Shown piece by piece: positions 8,695 through 16,323 of a DNA stretch of 64,000 bases; positions within the stretch are counted from its first letter, which is position 1, and every line of letters begins with the position of its first letter. The DNA is taken from positions 434,001-498,000 of the forward strand of contig NZ_JACXSS010000001.1 of assembly GCF_014850955.1 (NCBI RefSeq), given 5' to 3'. The DNA is from Methylomonas albis (GTDB taxonomy: Bacteria; Pseudomonadota; Gammaproteobacteria; Methylococcales; Methylomonadaceae). Below the pieces are notes generated by a model that was given only the letters and a program-made list of their open reading frames with translations, searched no databases and was not told where the DNA came from. Made by a program: the position numbers and the translations under genes.

Positions 8695-8705
8695 GACTCG
8701 GCTGC

Positions 8706-8760
8706 ACGTGCGAGCACGTAACTTTAGCAAAGGCTTATTTAAAAGGTTGTTTTATAAGCC
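8706..8760. promoter_or_regulatory. Two palindromes upstream of the GGDEF-EAL gene
   Basis: ACGTGC-GA-GCACGT (8706-8719) lies 11 bp before the ATG at 8694. GGCTTAT / ATAAGCC (8732-8738 and 8754-8760) lies further upstream. Their position fits an operator or a leader hairpin that affects ribosome access; no factor can be named. Confidence 0.35.
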
Positions 8761-8811
8761 TAGCCGATTCCGACAGTGCCGTACCTTTTTATATCTGTCA
8801 ATACGAAATGC

Positions 8812-9795
8812 TTATTGACCGGCAAAGTAATGCATCGCCCCCAGCAAGGGCGTGCGCGGGTTCAAAGCCAGCTTCACCGATAATTTGGCGAGCATGGGTT
8901 GAAATCGGCCTTTGGCGACAAAAGCCTGGATAAATTCGCCAGACTCCAAAACCGATCTGATTTTGGGACCTATACCACCACCGATGAATACGCCGCCGGT
9001 AGCGAACGCTTTTAAAGCCAAGTTACCCGCTTCCGCGCCGTAAAGTTCCGCAAACAAGCGCACGGTTTCCCGGCACAAGGGATCTTCGCCGTCCACGCCC
9101 AAGCGCGAAATCAGTGCATTGCGGTCAACGCCACGGGCTTCGGCCGCAACCGGTACTGCCGGACAGGGCGGTGCGAAGCGGATGTGCGCCAGAAAATCGT
9201 AGATATTACTGAAGCCGATACCGGACAACACTCGCTCGCAGCTAACATGAGCCGGATAACGGCCGCGCAGGTAGCTCAGCAGTTGGTCTTGTTGCGGGTT
9301 TTGCGGGGCAAAATCGCAGTGACCGCCCTCGGTGGCAATCGGATGATACTGTTCGCCGTCCCAATGCAACATGGCTTCGCCCAAGCCGGTGCCGGCGGCG
9401 ATTACGGCAATATTGCCGGTTTGCCGCTCGGCGTCGGGATTCAGTTCGATGAAGTCCTGTTCCTGCAGGTGCAGCATGCCGATTGCCATGGCTTCCAGAT
9501 CGTTCAGCAATTTAACGCGGTCGGTGCCCAGTCGGGCTTTGAGTTGTTCTCCATCCAGCAGCCAGGGCAGATTGGTGGTTTGGCAGCGTTGCTTCACAAC
9601 TGGGCCGGCGATGCCGAAACAGGCCGATGTCACCGCCGGACTATCGCTCAGAAACAAATCCAGAATTTCCTCAAAGGTCTGAAACTCGCCGCTGGCAAAG
9701 GTTTGTTCTTGCAAACAGCTCAGCGTGCCGTCGGCTTGTCTGTCGAGTAAAGCCAGAACCGTTTTGGTTCCGCCAATGTCGCCGGCTAGAATCAT
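8812..9795 (-). CDS. glk: Glucokinase
   Basis: Glucokinase phosphorylates glucose to glucose-6-phosphate with ATP in the cytosol. The ATP-binding LAGDIGGTKT motif is at the extreme N-terminus, the GIAGPV motif follows, and LLNDLEA carries the catalytic aspartate. A glycine-rich FIGGGIGPK loop is near the C-terminus. The 327-residue length from the ATG at 9795 fits the E. coli enzyme (321). This start is chosen because GAGGA sits five bases upstream. An in-frame ATG at 9807 overlaps the upstream stop (ATGA) but has no ribosome site. Coupling to the GH15-like gene suggests that both act in glycogen or glucose metabolism. Confidence 0.9.
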   Translation of the reverse strand: MILAGDIGGTKTVLALLDRQADGTLSCLQEQTFASGEFQTFEEILDLFLSDSPAVTSACFGIAGPVVKQRCQTTNLPWLLDGEQLKARLGTDRVKLLNDLEAMAIGMLHLQEQDFIELNPDAERQTGNIAVIAAGTGLGEAMLHWDGEQYHPIATEGGHCDFAPQNPQQDQLLSYLRGRYPAHVSCERVLSGIGFSNIYDFLAHIRFAPPCPAVPVAAEARGVDRNALISRLGVDGEDPLCRETVRLFAELYGAEAGNLALKAFATGGVFIGGGIGPKIRSVLESGEFIQAFVAKGRFQPMLAKLSVKLALNPRTPLLGAMHYFAGQ

Positions 9796-9803
9796 ATGCG
9801 TCC

Positions 9804-12800
9804 TCATGAGGTTGGAGTGGCGTTGTTGACGAGGTGAATCAAGGCATCGAGTATCGCGTTGGCTAGTGCATGCGGTGGCAGTTGGTAAAACGCTTGCCAG
9901 GCCAGCGATACGCATTCTTCGTAATGGTCGCGGTATTGCGGGTGCTGTTGCAACCAGCTGATTCTGACCGCATGGCCGATTAAAATATCCGTCACCAAGG
10001 TGTCGTCGATGTACAGATCCGGATAGTCGCGGACGATGGACGCCAACGCGCGCAGGGCTTCTACGCTTAATTGTCGATATACCGGCGCCTGAATTTTATT
10101 CAAAATATGGTTGATATGCAGCCTAAAGCTTTGCTCGCCGGCGGTCATTTGCGCCAGCATAATTTCGCTGTCGATACGGCGGTTGCTATTGTATTTTTCA
10201 CCGACCATCAAGCCTTTGCAATGATGCAATAAGTCCCAGACCCCGGCGAAAAACACCTCGTTTTCGCGGCCGACGCTGCCTTGCTGCTCGCGCCAGGCAT
10301 ACCAATCGTCGGCGTCGCCGCGGTCTTTTGGATTCATCGATTCCGGAAAGCGTGCGGCCGCCAGGTCGCGGTGCGGGCCTTCGCAGTTCAGGGTTTCGAC
10401 TTGGCCGAGTTGGTTTTCGCTATTGTTGTAATCTTCCAGGGTTTCTTGCAGTAAGTCCGCCACTTGATGCGGCGGCAGAGACAAAATGTCGCTAAAAGCC
10501 TGATCCAGCGAGGTGCTGTTCAGGCGCTTTTGCCTGGCGATGATCAATTGCAGGATGTGACCGACCCGAATGGTGTGCATATCGGCGAACAATTCCGGTT
10601 TTAACTTGATTAGCATACCCAAGTAGATAATCAACTCCTGGATGATGATTTGTTGACTATTGTCGTTGGGGTTGAAGTTCCGGATAGTGGCGAGGATTTG
10701 CCAGGAGTCGGTGGGTCTACGCAAGGTGGCTTTGCCGCTGTATGCACGACCCACGGTCAATCCGTGTTGGCGGACTAATATTTCCGTGGTGGCCTGCTCC
10801 AGATTGATGTCGTATTTACCCAATAAGCCGGCGCAGCGGCGCACGATATACCATTCGTGACGGTCGCCAGCCCGTACATAAACTTCCTCCAACAAATCTC
10901 GTACCCGGCCAGGCGCACCGTCGTCGCTGCGTAAGCCGGTGTCGTGGTCTATCCCGTGCCGTTGGTAGAGCAAGGCCAGCGCTTCCAATTGTGCATGTAG
11001 GTTAGGGTTGTTTTGCAGCTGTGCAAGCAATTGGCCGTCGTCACCGATTTCCCATTCGGTCAACACGAAACTGTCCAATGTTTGCGGGGCTTGGCCGTCA
11101 TAAGCCAGCGAATTGGCGAACGGCCGTTCGACTTCTTCCCAGCTGGCTTCGGAAAAGCTAAAGTCGTGCAGATAGCCGATTTTTTCGCGGCTGGAGGTTT
11201 TCACAAAATCGGTCAACAGCCCCAGCTTTACCGGCGTGCCTTGCACATTGCCTTGACTGAGTTGTTCGATAAAACCCAGCAACACCTGCCGGTCTTCGTT
11301 GCCCAGCATGTTGTGCTTGATGTTGATCACCAGCAAAGGCTGGGCCGGATTGTCCCAATGGCGAATGATATAGGCCAGTTCCATGCGCAGGCGCTGAATC
11401 AGCAATTGGTTGTCCATCGCAATGTAGAAACCTTTTTGGTTCATAAATTGCGGTAAAAACAATAAAGGCTCGCCGGCCAATACATAGAGCTTGGAGGTGG
11501 CCAGGGTGCGCAATTGTCGTAACGGCCTACCGCTGAGGCCAATGCGGTCGTTGCGGCCGACTTGGGTGTAGGCGTCGGCCAATTCGCTGGCGTCGCGGAC
11601 TTGAATCGGCGCAATCTCGGTCAGGGTTTGGGAAGGAATGCCGCGCTCACGCAGTTCGCTTTGCACCTGTTCGTCTTCGGCCAGCAAGGCAATCTGCAGC
11701 GTGGAGTCGGGATGCAGGCGGGTGGCTTTGTAACGCCCCTGTGGGTCGATGTCGTCCACGTCGATCAAGCCGTCTTGCAGCAAGCCTCCCAGGATATAGA
11801 GGCTCTGTGCCCAGACCAGCGGTACGTTTTCGTTGGCGACGCGAGTCTGGCTATGCGGATGGCGTTTTTCCGCGGCGATGGCGCTTTCCGGCACGATGTA
11901 AAGTTCCGGCAGCAACCACTGGCCGTTTTGCTCGACCAGCAAGTCTTCCAGGCGGCGGCGATAGTCACCAACCCCTTCCGTATCGCCGGCAAACAGTTTA
12001 TTCAGTAATAAGTAGCAGAAAAACAGCGGCCATTCGCATTCTATGTCCATGAATTGTTTCAACTCATTGGGTTCGTAATGCAGACGCTGATGATCTTCGA
12101 TAACGGTTTGGTGGCCGTCCAGCAGGAAGCGTTTGCAGCCGTAGCGGCCTTGCAATTTTTCGACGATCAGGTTTTCGGTCTTTTCCCGCAGCGCTTTGTT
12201 GTCCACCGCGAAGGCCGGAAAGCCGGTGACGCTGAGCACCGCCGAATCGACTTCCTTGGAGATAGACTCGCGCGGTAGCAGGGCTTCCAGAGTAATCCGG
12301 GTGCGGGCGATGTCGTCGCTGATCACGTGAATAATGGCGGTTTGGCCGCCATCCTTACCGAACAAATTGCAGCCGGACATGGCTTCCAGCGCCGCTTTGG
12401 CCATGCCTATCGAGCTGGCGTTCAATTCCGCCAAGCCGTGATTCATCTTATTGCCGCGCTCCCAGATGCCGTAATCCGGGGTGCGATACGCCCGGCTGAC
12501 ATAATGCACCAGGTTTTGTACGAAATTGACTTCGTCGATGCTGAACACAATCCGCAAGCCGGAGGCGGTCATTTGCGCCAGCATCAATAAGAACAAGGAC
12601 GTGGCGTCGAGCTGTAAATGGCCCCATTCGCTGTCGCCCACCACGACTTCGCCGCTGGTGGTTTTATATTTGGCATGCAGCGCGTCCAGGGGGTCTTGGC
12701 TGTGCTTGAATTTTTCCACTTTTGCCGCTTGCCGCATCATCGCTGTCAGCAGGCCGCGCATCAGTTTGACGACGCTTTGTTCCAGTAAATAGGTGCGCTC

Positions 12801-13061
12801 CTGCTGTCCCTCTACTTTGCGGTACGCCAGCCCCAGGCCCCAGGCCGCCAAAATGCTGTAGACATTGTCCCGCACCCAGGCGTCGGTGTAATTGCCGTGG
12901 GTGGTGACGGCGGTACTGGCGGGTAGCAGGCCGCTGATCCAATCCTGGCGTTTGAGGATAATGTCGTTAACTTGTTGGTAATACTGGTCGAGCGTCTCGG
13001 TTTGACTGGTCGGCATCATGTATTTAGTGGAATATGAGGTGGCGTTTAAAAAATTGGGCAC
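9804..13061 (-). CDS. GH15-family protein related to phosphorylase b kinase regulatory subunits
   Basis: The 1085-residue protein matches the GH15/phosphorylase-kinase alpha-beta group. The N-terminal half has the (alpha/alpha) barrel landmarks: YTDAWVRDNVYSILAAWGLGLAYR, GDSEWGHLQLDATSLFLLML, YGIWERGNKMNHGLAELNASSIGMAK and WPLFFCYLLLN. The rest is a long helical region of the kind found in kinase regulatory subunits. Bacterial members are large cytosolic proteins of uncertain activity, either glucan hydrolase-like or regulatory. The annotated GTG start directly follows the dcd stop (TGA|GTG). ATGs at 13019 and 13016 are alternatives without clear ribosome sites. Adjacency to glk supports a link to glycogen. 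Confidence 0.8.
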   Translation of the reverse strand: MPNFLNATSYSTKYMMPTSQTETLDQYYQQVNDIILKRQDWISGLLPASTAVTTHGNYTDAWVRDNVYSILAAWGLGLAYRKVEGQQERTYLLEQSVVKLMRGLLTAMMRQAAKVEKFKHSQDPLDALHAKYKTTSGEVVVGDSEWGHLQLDATSLFLLMLAQMTASGLRIVFSIDEVNFVQNLVHYVSRAYRTPDYGIWERGNKMNHGLAELNASSIGMAKAALEAMSGCNLFGKDGGQTAIIHVISDDIARTRITLEALLPRESISKEVDSAVLSVTGFPAFAVDNKALREKTENLIVEKLQGRYGCKRFLLDGHQTVIEDHQRLHYEPNELKQFMDIECEWPLFFCYLLLNKLFAGDTEGVGDYRRRLEDLLVEQNGQWLLPELYIVPESAIAAEKRHPHSQTRVANENVPLVWAQSLYILGGLLQDGLIDVDDIDPQGRYKATRLHPDSTLQIALLAEDEQVQSELRERGIPSQTLTEIAPIQVRDASELADAYTQVGRNDRIGLSGRPLRQLRTLATSKLYVLAGEPLLFLPQFMNQKGFYIAMDNQLLIQRLRMELAYIIRHWDNPAQPLLVINIKHNMLGNEDRQVLLGFIEQLSQGNVQGTPVKLGLLTDFVKTSSREKIGYLHDFSFSEASWEEVERPFANSLAYDGQAPQTLDSFVLTEWEIGDDGQLLAQLQNNPNLHAQLEALALLYQRHGIDHDTGLRSDDGAPGRVRDLLEEVYVRAGDRHEWYIVRRCAGLLGKYDINLEQATTEILVRQHGLTVGRAYSGKATLRRPTDSWQILATIRNFNPNDNSQQIIIQELIIYLGMLIKLKPELFADMHTIRVGHILQLIIARQKRLNSTSLDQAFSDILSLPPHQVADLLQETLEDYNNSENQLGQVETLNCEGPHRDLAAARFPESMNPKDRGDADDWYAWREQQGSVGRENEVFFAGVWDLLHHCKGLMVGEKYNSNRRIDSEIMLAQMTAGEQSFRLHINHILNKIQAPVYRQLSVEALRALASIVRDYPDLYIDDTLVTDILIGHAVRISWLQQHPQYRDHYEECVSLAWQAFYQLPPHALANAILDALIHLVNNATPTS

Positions 13062-13628
13062 TCAAGCCTTGGGCAAGGTTACTCCGGTTTGGCCTTGATA
13101 CTTGCCGCCGCGATCTCGATAAGAGGTTTCGCAGACTTCGTCGCCGCCGAAAAACAGCATCTGGGCGACGCCTTCATTGGCGTAGATTTTCGCGGGGAGA
13201 GGGGTGGTGTTGGAAAATTCTAAAGTCACATGGCCTTCCCACTCCGGTTCCAACGGGGTGACGTTAACGATAATGCCGCAGCGGGCATAGGTCGATTTAC
13301 CCAGACAGATCACCAGCACATCGCGCGGAATCCGGAAAAACTCCACGGTGCGCGCTAGCGCAAACGAATTGGGCGGAATGATGCAGACATCGGATTTCAC
13401 ATCGACAAAGCTGCCTTCGTCAAAGTCTTTGGGGTCGACGATGGTGGAATTGATGTTGGTAAAGATTTTAAACTCGTTGGAGCAACGTACGTCGTAGCCG
13501 TAACTGGAGGTGCCGTAGGAAATGATGCGGCCTTGCGCGGATTCACGGACTTGCCCGGCCTGAAACGGCTCTATCATGCCGGTTTGCTCGGACATGCGGC
13601 GTATCCATTTGTCTGATTTTATGCTCAT
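13062..13628 (-). CDS. dcd: dCTP deaminase
   Basis: Dcd deaminates dCTP to dUTP for thymidylate synthesis in the cytosol. At 188 residues it is close to the E. coli enzyme (193). It carries the family landmarks [13 protein letters not shown], the active-site stretch [24 protein letters not shown] with the catalytic glutamate, and the C-terminal GKYQGQTG lid that closes over the triphosphate. It is the first gene of a leftward set, directly abutting the GH15-like gene. The dut gene that would consume its product is elsewhere in this window (49.1 kb). Confidence 0.95.
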   Translation of the reverse strand: MSIKSDKWIRRMSEQTGMIEPFQAGQVRESAQGRIISYGTSSYGYDVRCSNEFKIFTNINSTIVDPKDFDEGSFVDVKSDVCIIPPNSFALARTVEFFRIPRDVLVICLGKSTYARCGIIVNVTPLEPEWEGHVTLEFSNTTPLPAKIYANEGVAQMLFFGGDEVCETSYRDRGGKYQGQTGVTLPKA

Positions 13629-13858
13629 GTTGCTGGTTGGGTAGGGAAAAATAACAGAGCGTTCAAAATAGCATATTAGGGCGGAAAAATCGCTAGTTGG
13701 CGTGGCGAATGGCGCTAATTTGTTGATGTTTGGCGATCTTGAAAATCATTTTAGGCAGGTCAGCTTGTTCCGAAAGCGCTTATCGGAGTAGAGGTCTAAA
13801 TCCCCAGGGAGTGCCATCGCGCACTCTGGCATGCAGAATCAATACCGTTAAATTATGT

Positions 13859-13915
13859 CGTTCGCTGAGCGGAGTCGAAGCGAATTTGCTGGCTTCGGCT
13901 GCACTCAGCCAACGG
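13859..13915. repeat. REP-like imperfect palindrome
   Basis: The left arm CGTTCGCTGAGCGGAGTCGAAGC (quoted as positions 13859-13881; key core GCTGAGCGGAGTCGAAGC) pairs imperfectly with 13892-13915, whose core is GCTTCGGCTGCACTCAGC. Arms of this kind recur as dispersed extragenic palindromes in many proteobacteria. Only one copy was noticed here. Confidence 0.5.
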
Positions 13916-14009
13916 TTTATCCTGGCAATGGGTTTTTAACCGAACAGCATTTTCTATCTTGAGTGCGGGGAGTTTTATAGAAAATTAGAAAAAACTTATT
14001 TACAAAATA

Positions 14010-14022
14010 AGACGACCGGTCG
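14010..14022. promoter_or_regulatory. TetR operator candidate at the tetR start
   Basis: AGACGACCGGTCG contains the palindrome CGACCGGTCG (14013-14022) and ends four bases before the first ATG of the tetR gene. The same 12-mer, AGACGACCGGTC, recurs at 15866-15877 upstream of the DUF4242 gene. GACCGGTC cores are typical of TetR-family operators such as that of NemR, so autoregulation is likely. Confidence 0.6.
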
Positions 14023-14026
14023 CATA

Positions 14027-14632
14027 ATGCAGCCCATGGCGAAATTGGCACCCAAACAGCTCAAAAAAGATAGGCTCCTGGAGCAGGGCGTCAGCTTGCT
14101 GCTGGAAAAAGGCTACCACGCCACCGGTTTGAAAGAGATCCTGGATACGGTACAAATCCCGAAAGGCTCGTTTTACAGTTATTTCGGCAGCAAAGAGCAA
14201 TTCGCCGCCGAAGCGATACACCATTACATCGAACCCTTCATCGTGCGCTTGTCCGGCCATCTGCAAAATCCGGAATTGGACGGTTTGGCCGCCTTGAAAG
14301 CCTATTACACCGGCTTGATCGGCGAAGTGGCGATAAGTGGTTTCAAAGGCGGCTGCTTGCTGGGCAATCTGATGGGCGAGATCGGTGACACCAGTCCCTT
14401 ATGCCGCGATGCCTTATTGGATGCCGTCGGTCGCTACAGTGCCTTGCAGCAAGCGGCGTTGGAGCGCGGACAAAAGCAAGGCTCGGTGCGGCTGGATCGC
14501 TCGGCGAAGAGCATGGCGGATTTGATGTTGAACGGCTGGCAGGGGGCGTTGTTAAGGATGAAAGTCGAGCAATCGGTTGAGCCGTTGCAGGCGGTTTGTC
14601 GGGATTTGTTGGATGATTATTTTCGGGTGTGA
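14027..14632 (+). CDS. TetR-family transcriptional repressor
   Basis: The 201-residue protein has a TetR helix-turn-helix in residues ~15-60 (GYHATGLKEILDTVQIPKGSFYSYFGSKEQF). Its ligand domain has the GGCLLGNL signature seen in NemR/AcuR-like members, some of which sense electrophiles or small thiol-reactive compounds. Its own start is overlapped by a palindromic operator candidate, and the same sequence lies before the DUF4242 gene 1.9 kb downstream. It therefore probably controls itself and the DUF4242-mtoX unit. No ribosome site is visible before either ATG (14027 or 14036), so the start is uncertain and the message could be leaderless. Confidence 0.88.
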   Translation: MQPMAKLAPKQLKKDRLLEQGVSLLLEKGYHATGLKEILDTVQIPKGSFYSYFGSKEQFAAEAIHHYIEPFIVRLSGHLQNPELDGLAALKAYYTGLIGEVAISGFKGGCLLGNLMGEIGDTSPLCRDALLDAVGRYSALQQAALERGQKQGSVRLDRSAKSMADLMLNGWQGALLRMKVEQSVEPLQAVCRDLLDDYFRV

Positions 14633-14686
14633 ATGGGTTCAGTTTTTTGATAACTGTTATGAGCCATTTTCTTTGGGAGGAATCTT

Positions 14687-15196
14687 TTGAACATCCGATT
14701 TATCCTGTTTCCATTATGTTTATATTTAGGAGGATGTTCCGAACAATCGGAAACAAGTTCCTCAACTAAATCAACGCCACCAGTTGTTGAACGTGTTGAA
14801 AAGCTGGAAGAGGTGACAGTTGCTGTTTCAGAAAGCCCGACGGAACCCTTAAAACAATCGAAAGCTATCAGTTCAGCACTTACCTCTGATGCAGCGGTAG
14901 CAAAGATTTATGAACTTCCTGAAATCAAAGCTTGGTCCGATTACATAGAGCAAAAATCGCAAGGTAAGGTGCATGGCGCAATATTGACTTCATCGAAAGA
15001 GCCAAAGGATGTAGATGGAAAACAATATTGGCCGGTTGATTTCTTCGAGAGTCAAGAAACTCATATGCATCGTTGGGAATCCTTTTGGGTGCGCATTGAT
15101 GGAAAGGAAATATTGGTAGATGATTTGGCCGACGGTCCGATTAGCTTGCAGGACTGGCGGGATCAAAAGAATCCGTTGGAACGGATAAAGTCTTAA
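14687..15196 (+). CDS. Putative lipoprotein, function unknown
   Basis: The 169-residue product has a lipoprotein signal with a lipobox (LYLGGC, Cys at residue 17). A Ser/Thr-rich linker and an acidic segment follow. The C-terminal part contains WPVDFFESQETHMHRWESFWVRIDGKEILVDDL, which looks like a small folded domain I cannot name. The start is TTG, supported by GGGAGGAA four to five bases upstream. It lies between the tetR gene and a toxin-antitoxin pair and has lower G+C than the dcd-glk block, consistent with an accessory region. Confidence 0.7.
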   Translation: MNIRFILFPLCLYLGGCSEQSETSSSTKSTPPVVERVEKLEEVTVAVSESPTEPLKQSKAISSALTSDAAVAKIYELPEIKAWSDYIEQKSQGKVHGAILTSSKEPKDVDGKQYWPVDFFESQETHMHRWESFWVRIDGKEILVDDLADGPISLQDWRDQKNPLERIKS

Positions 15197-15277
15197 AGAA
15201 CCTTAGACGTGTTGGACGCAGGAAGCGCTACTTGTATAGAGGTAACAAATGTGGATATTACACCGGAGCAACGAATT

Positions 15278-15508
15278 ATGAACAACGACCCTAAATGCAT
15301 CATCGACGCCGCGATGCAATTGGAACCTGCAATTCGCGCCTTCATTGCTGAAACGCTATTGGAATCCTTGGATTTTGAGGAAGACTTCCCCGTCTCGGCA
15401 GCATGGCAGGAAGAAATTCAGCGCCGTTGTGCTGCCATTGATAGCGGAACGGCTCGACTCGTCGATCACGAATCAGCAATGGCTCAACTGCGCGCAAGCC
15501 TTGCCTAA
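15278..15508 (+). CDS. Addiction module antitoxin (TIGR02574/PF09720-like)
   Basis: The 76-residue acidic protein starts at ATG 15278. Its LEPAIRAFIAETLLESLDFE segment and the W..EI.RR..AIDSG.A.LV stretch are typical of the short antitoxins paired with ParE/RelE-like toxins. It should bind and neutralise the next gene product. Its TAA stop shares one base with the toxin ATG (TAATG). The spacing from a weak GGAG is long (11). Confidence 0.8.
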   Translation: MNNDPKCIIDAAMQLEPAIRAFIAETLLESLDFEEDFPVSAAWQEEIQRRCAAIDSGTARLVDHESAMAQLRASLA

Positions 15509-15804
15509 TGCGTGTTGTTTGGAATGATGAGGCATTGACCGAAGCGAATGCCGCTACCTTGTACTATCGGGAGAAACAAGCGGAGTTGGGACAGCGTTTT
15601 GTCGATGCAATCGAGGACGCGGCAGCGAAAATCGCTTACCGGCCATTGCTGTATCGGAAACTAGCGGACGATGTTCGCAAATGTAAACTACCTCACTTTC
15701 CTTTCGGTATTGTTTACAGTGTTCGAGAGGATGCAATATACATCCTCGCCGTGATGCATATGCGGCAAGAACCGGGTTATTGGAAGCATAGGATTAAATC
15801 GTAA
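15508..15804 (+). CDS. RelE/ParE-family toxin
   Basis: The 98-residue protein has the compact ParE/RelE fold signature: an N-terminal strand (MRVVWNDEALTEANAATLYY), a helical pair, then FPFGIVYSVREDAIYILAVMHMRQEPGYW with the usual C-terminal strands and basic end. RelE members cleave mRNA at the ribosome and ParE members poison gyrase; the sequence alone does not decide which. It is translationally coupled to the antitoxin and followed by a strong terminator, so the pair is a self-contained module. Confidence 0.85.
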   Translation: MRVVWNDEALTEANAATLYYREKQAELGQRFVDAIEDAAAKIAYRPLLYRKLADDVRKCKLPHFPFGIVYSVREDAIYILAVMHMRQEPGYWKHRIKS

Positions 15805-15827
15805 ATCAGACGTGACAAATAAAAACC

Positions 15828-15852
15828 GCTGCCCACCCGGCAGCATTTTTTA
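15828..15852 (+). terminator. Rho-independent terminator after the toxin gene
   Basis: GCTGCC-CACCC-GGCAGC is followed by A and seven Ts, and preceded by an A tract. This closes the toxin-antitoxin unit and separates it from the DUF4242 gene. Confidence 0.85.
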
Positions 15853-15865
15853 ACGCCGGTAAATT

Positions 15866-15877
15866 AGACGACCGGTC
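15866..15877. promoter_or_regulatory. Second TetR operator candidate, upstream of the DUF4242 gene
   Basis: AGACGACCGGTC, identical over 12 bp to the site at the tetR start, lies 18 bp before the DUF4242 ATG. Its position would let a repressor block transcription of DUF4242 and possibly of mtoX further on. Confidence 0.6.
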
Positions 15878-15895
15878 ATTTATTAGGAGATCATC

Positions 15896-16168
15896 ATGCC
15901 CAAGTACATTATCGAACGCGACATTCCCGGCGCGGGCAAGCTGACGCCAGCCGAGTTGCAAGGCATTTCGCAAAAATCCTGCGGTGTGCTTCGGAATATG
16001 GGGCCGCAGATTCAATGGCTGCATAGCTATGTGACCGGCGATAAAGTCTATTGCGTCTACATCGCCGACAGCGAACAAGCGATTCGCGAGCATGCCGAGC
16101 AAGGTGGGTTTCCGGCCAATCGGATCGAACAAATTACCAGCATCATCGACCCGACTACGGGCGATTAA
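15896..16168 (+). CDS. DUF4242 domain protein
   Basis: This 90-residue protein belongs to the DUF4242 family, small ferredoxin-like-fold proteins some of which bind nickel. It begins MPKYIIERDIPGAGKLTPAEL and ends with the FPANRIEQITSIIDPTTGD segment typical of the group. The start is supported by AGGAGA, six bases before the ATG. The TetR operator candidate just upstream and the following mtoX gene suggest joint regulation, though a 155-bp gap full of palindromes separates the two genes. The biochemical role is unknown. Confidence 0.85.
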   Translation: MPKYIIERDIPGAGKLTPAELQGISQKSCGVLRNMGPQIQWLHSYVTGDKVYCVYIADSEQAIREHAEQGGFPANRIEQITSIIDPTTGD

Positions 16169-16178
16169 GCTGAGTTTA

Positions 16179-16296
16179 TGGTTCCCACGCTCCGGTGTAC
16201 CCGCCGGGCATAAATGGGAACCAGGCCTGGGACGCTCTAGCGTCCCCGAACCGCAGAGCGGTTCAACATGCATTCCCACGCTGGAGCGTAGGAACG
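16179..16296. repeat. Cluster of extragenic palindromes before mtoX
   Basis: Several palindromes are packed here: TTCCCA...TGGGAA arms (16184-16220), GGGACGCT-CT-AGCGTCCC (16229-16246), GAACCGC-AGA-GCGGTTC (16248-16264), and a CATTCCCACGCTGGAGCG unit from 16269. The last unit recurs before the SCO1-MauG gene at 20421. These are REP-like dispersed repeats. Confidence 0.7.
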
Positions 16297-16323
16297 ATAA
16301 CAACAACCAGGGGAGAGAACACC

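Larger units (their letters stand above)
13629..14026. other. 398-bp intergenic region, dcd / tetR
   Basis: The region between divergent genes holds a hairpin with GAGTGC / GCACTC arms (13809-13826), the REP-like repeat at 13859-13915 and, at its right edge, the TetR operator candidate. No open frame looks coding. Confidence 0.6.
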
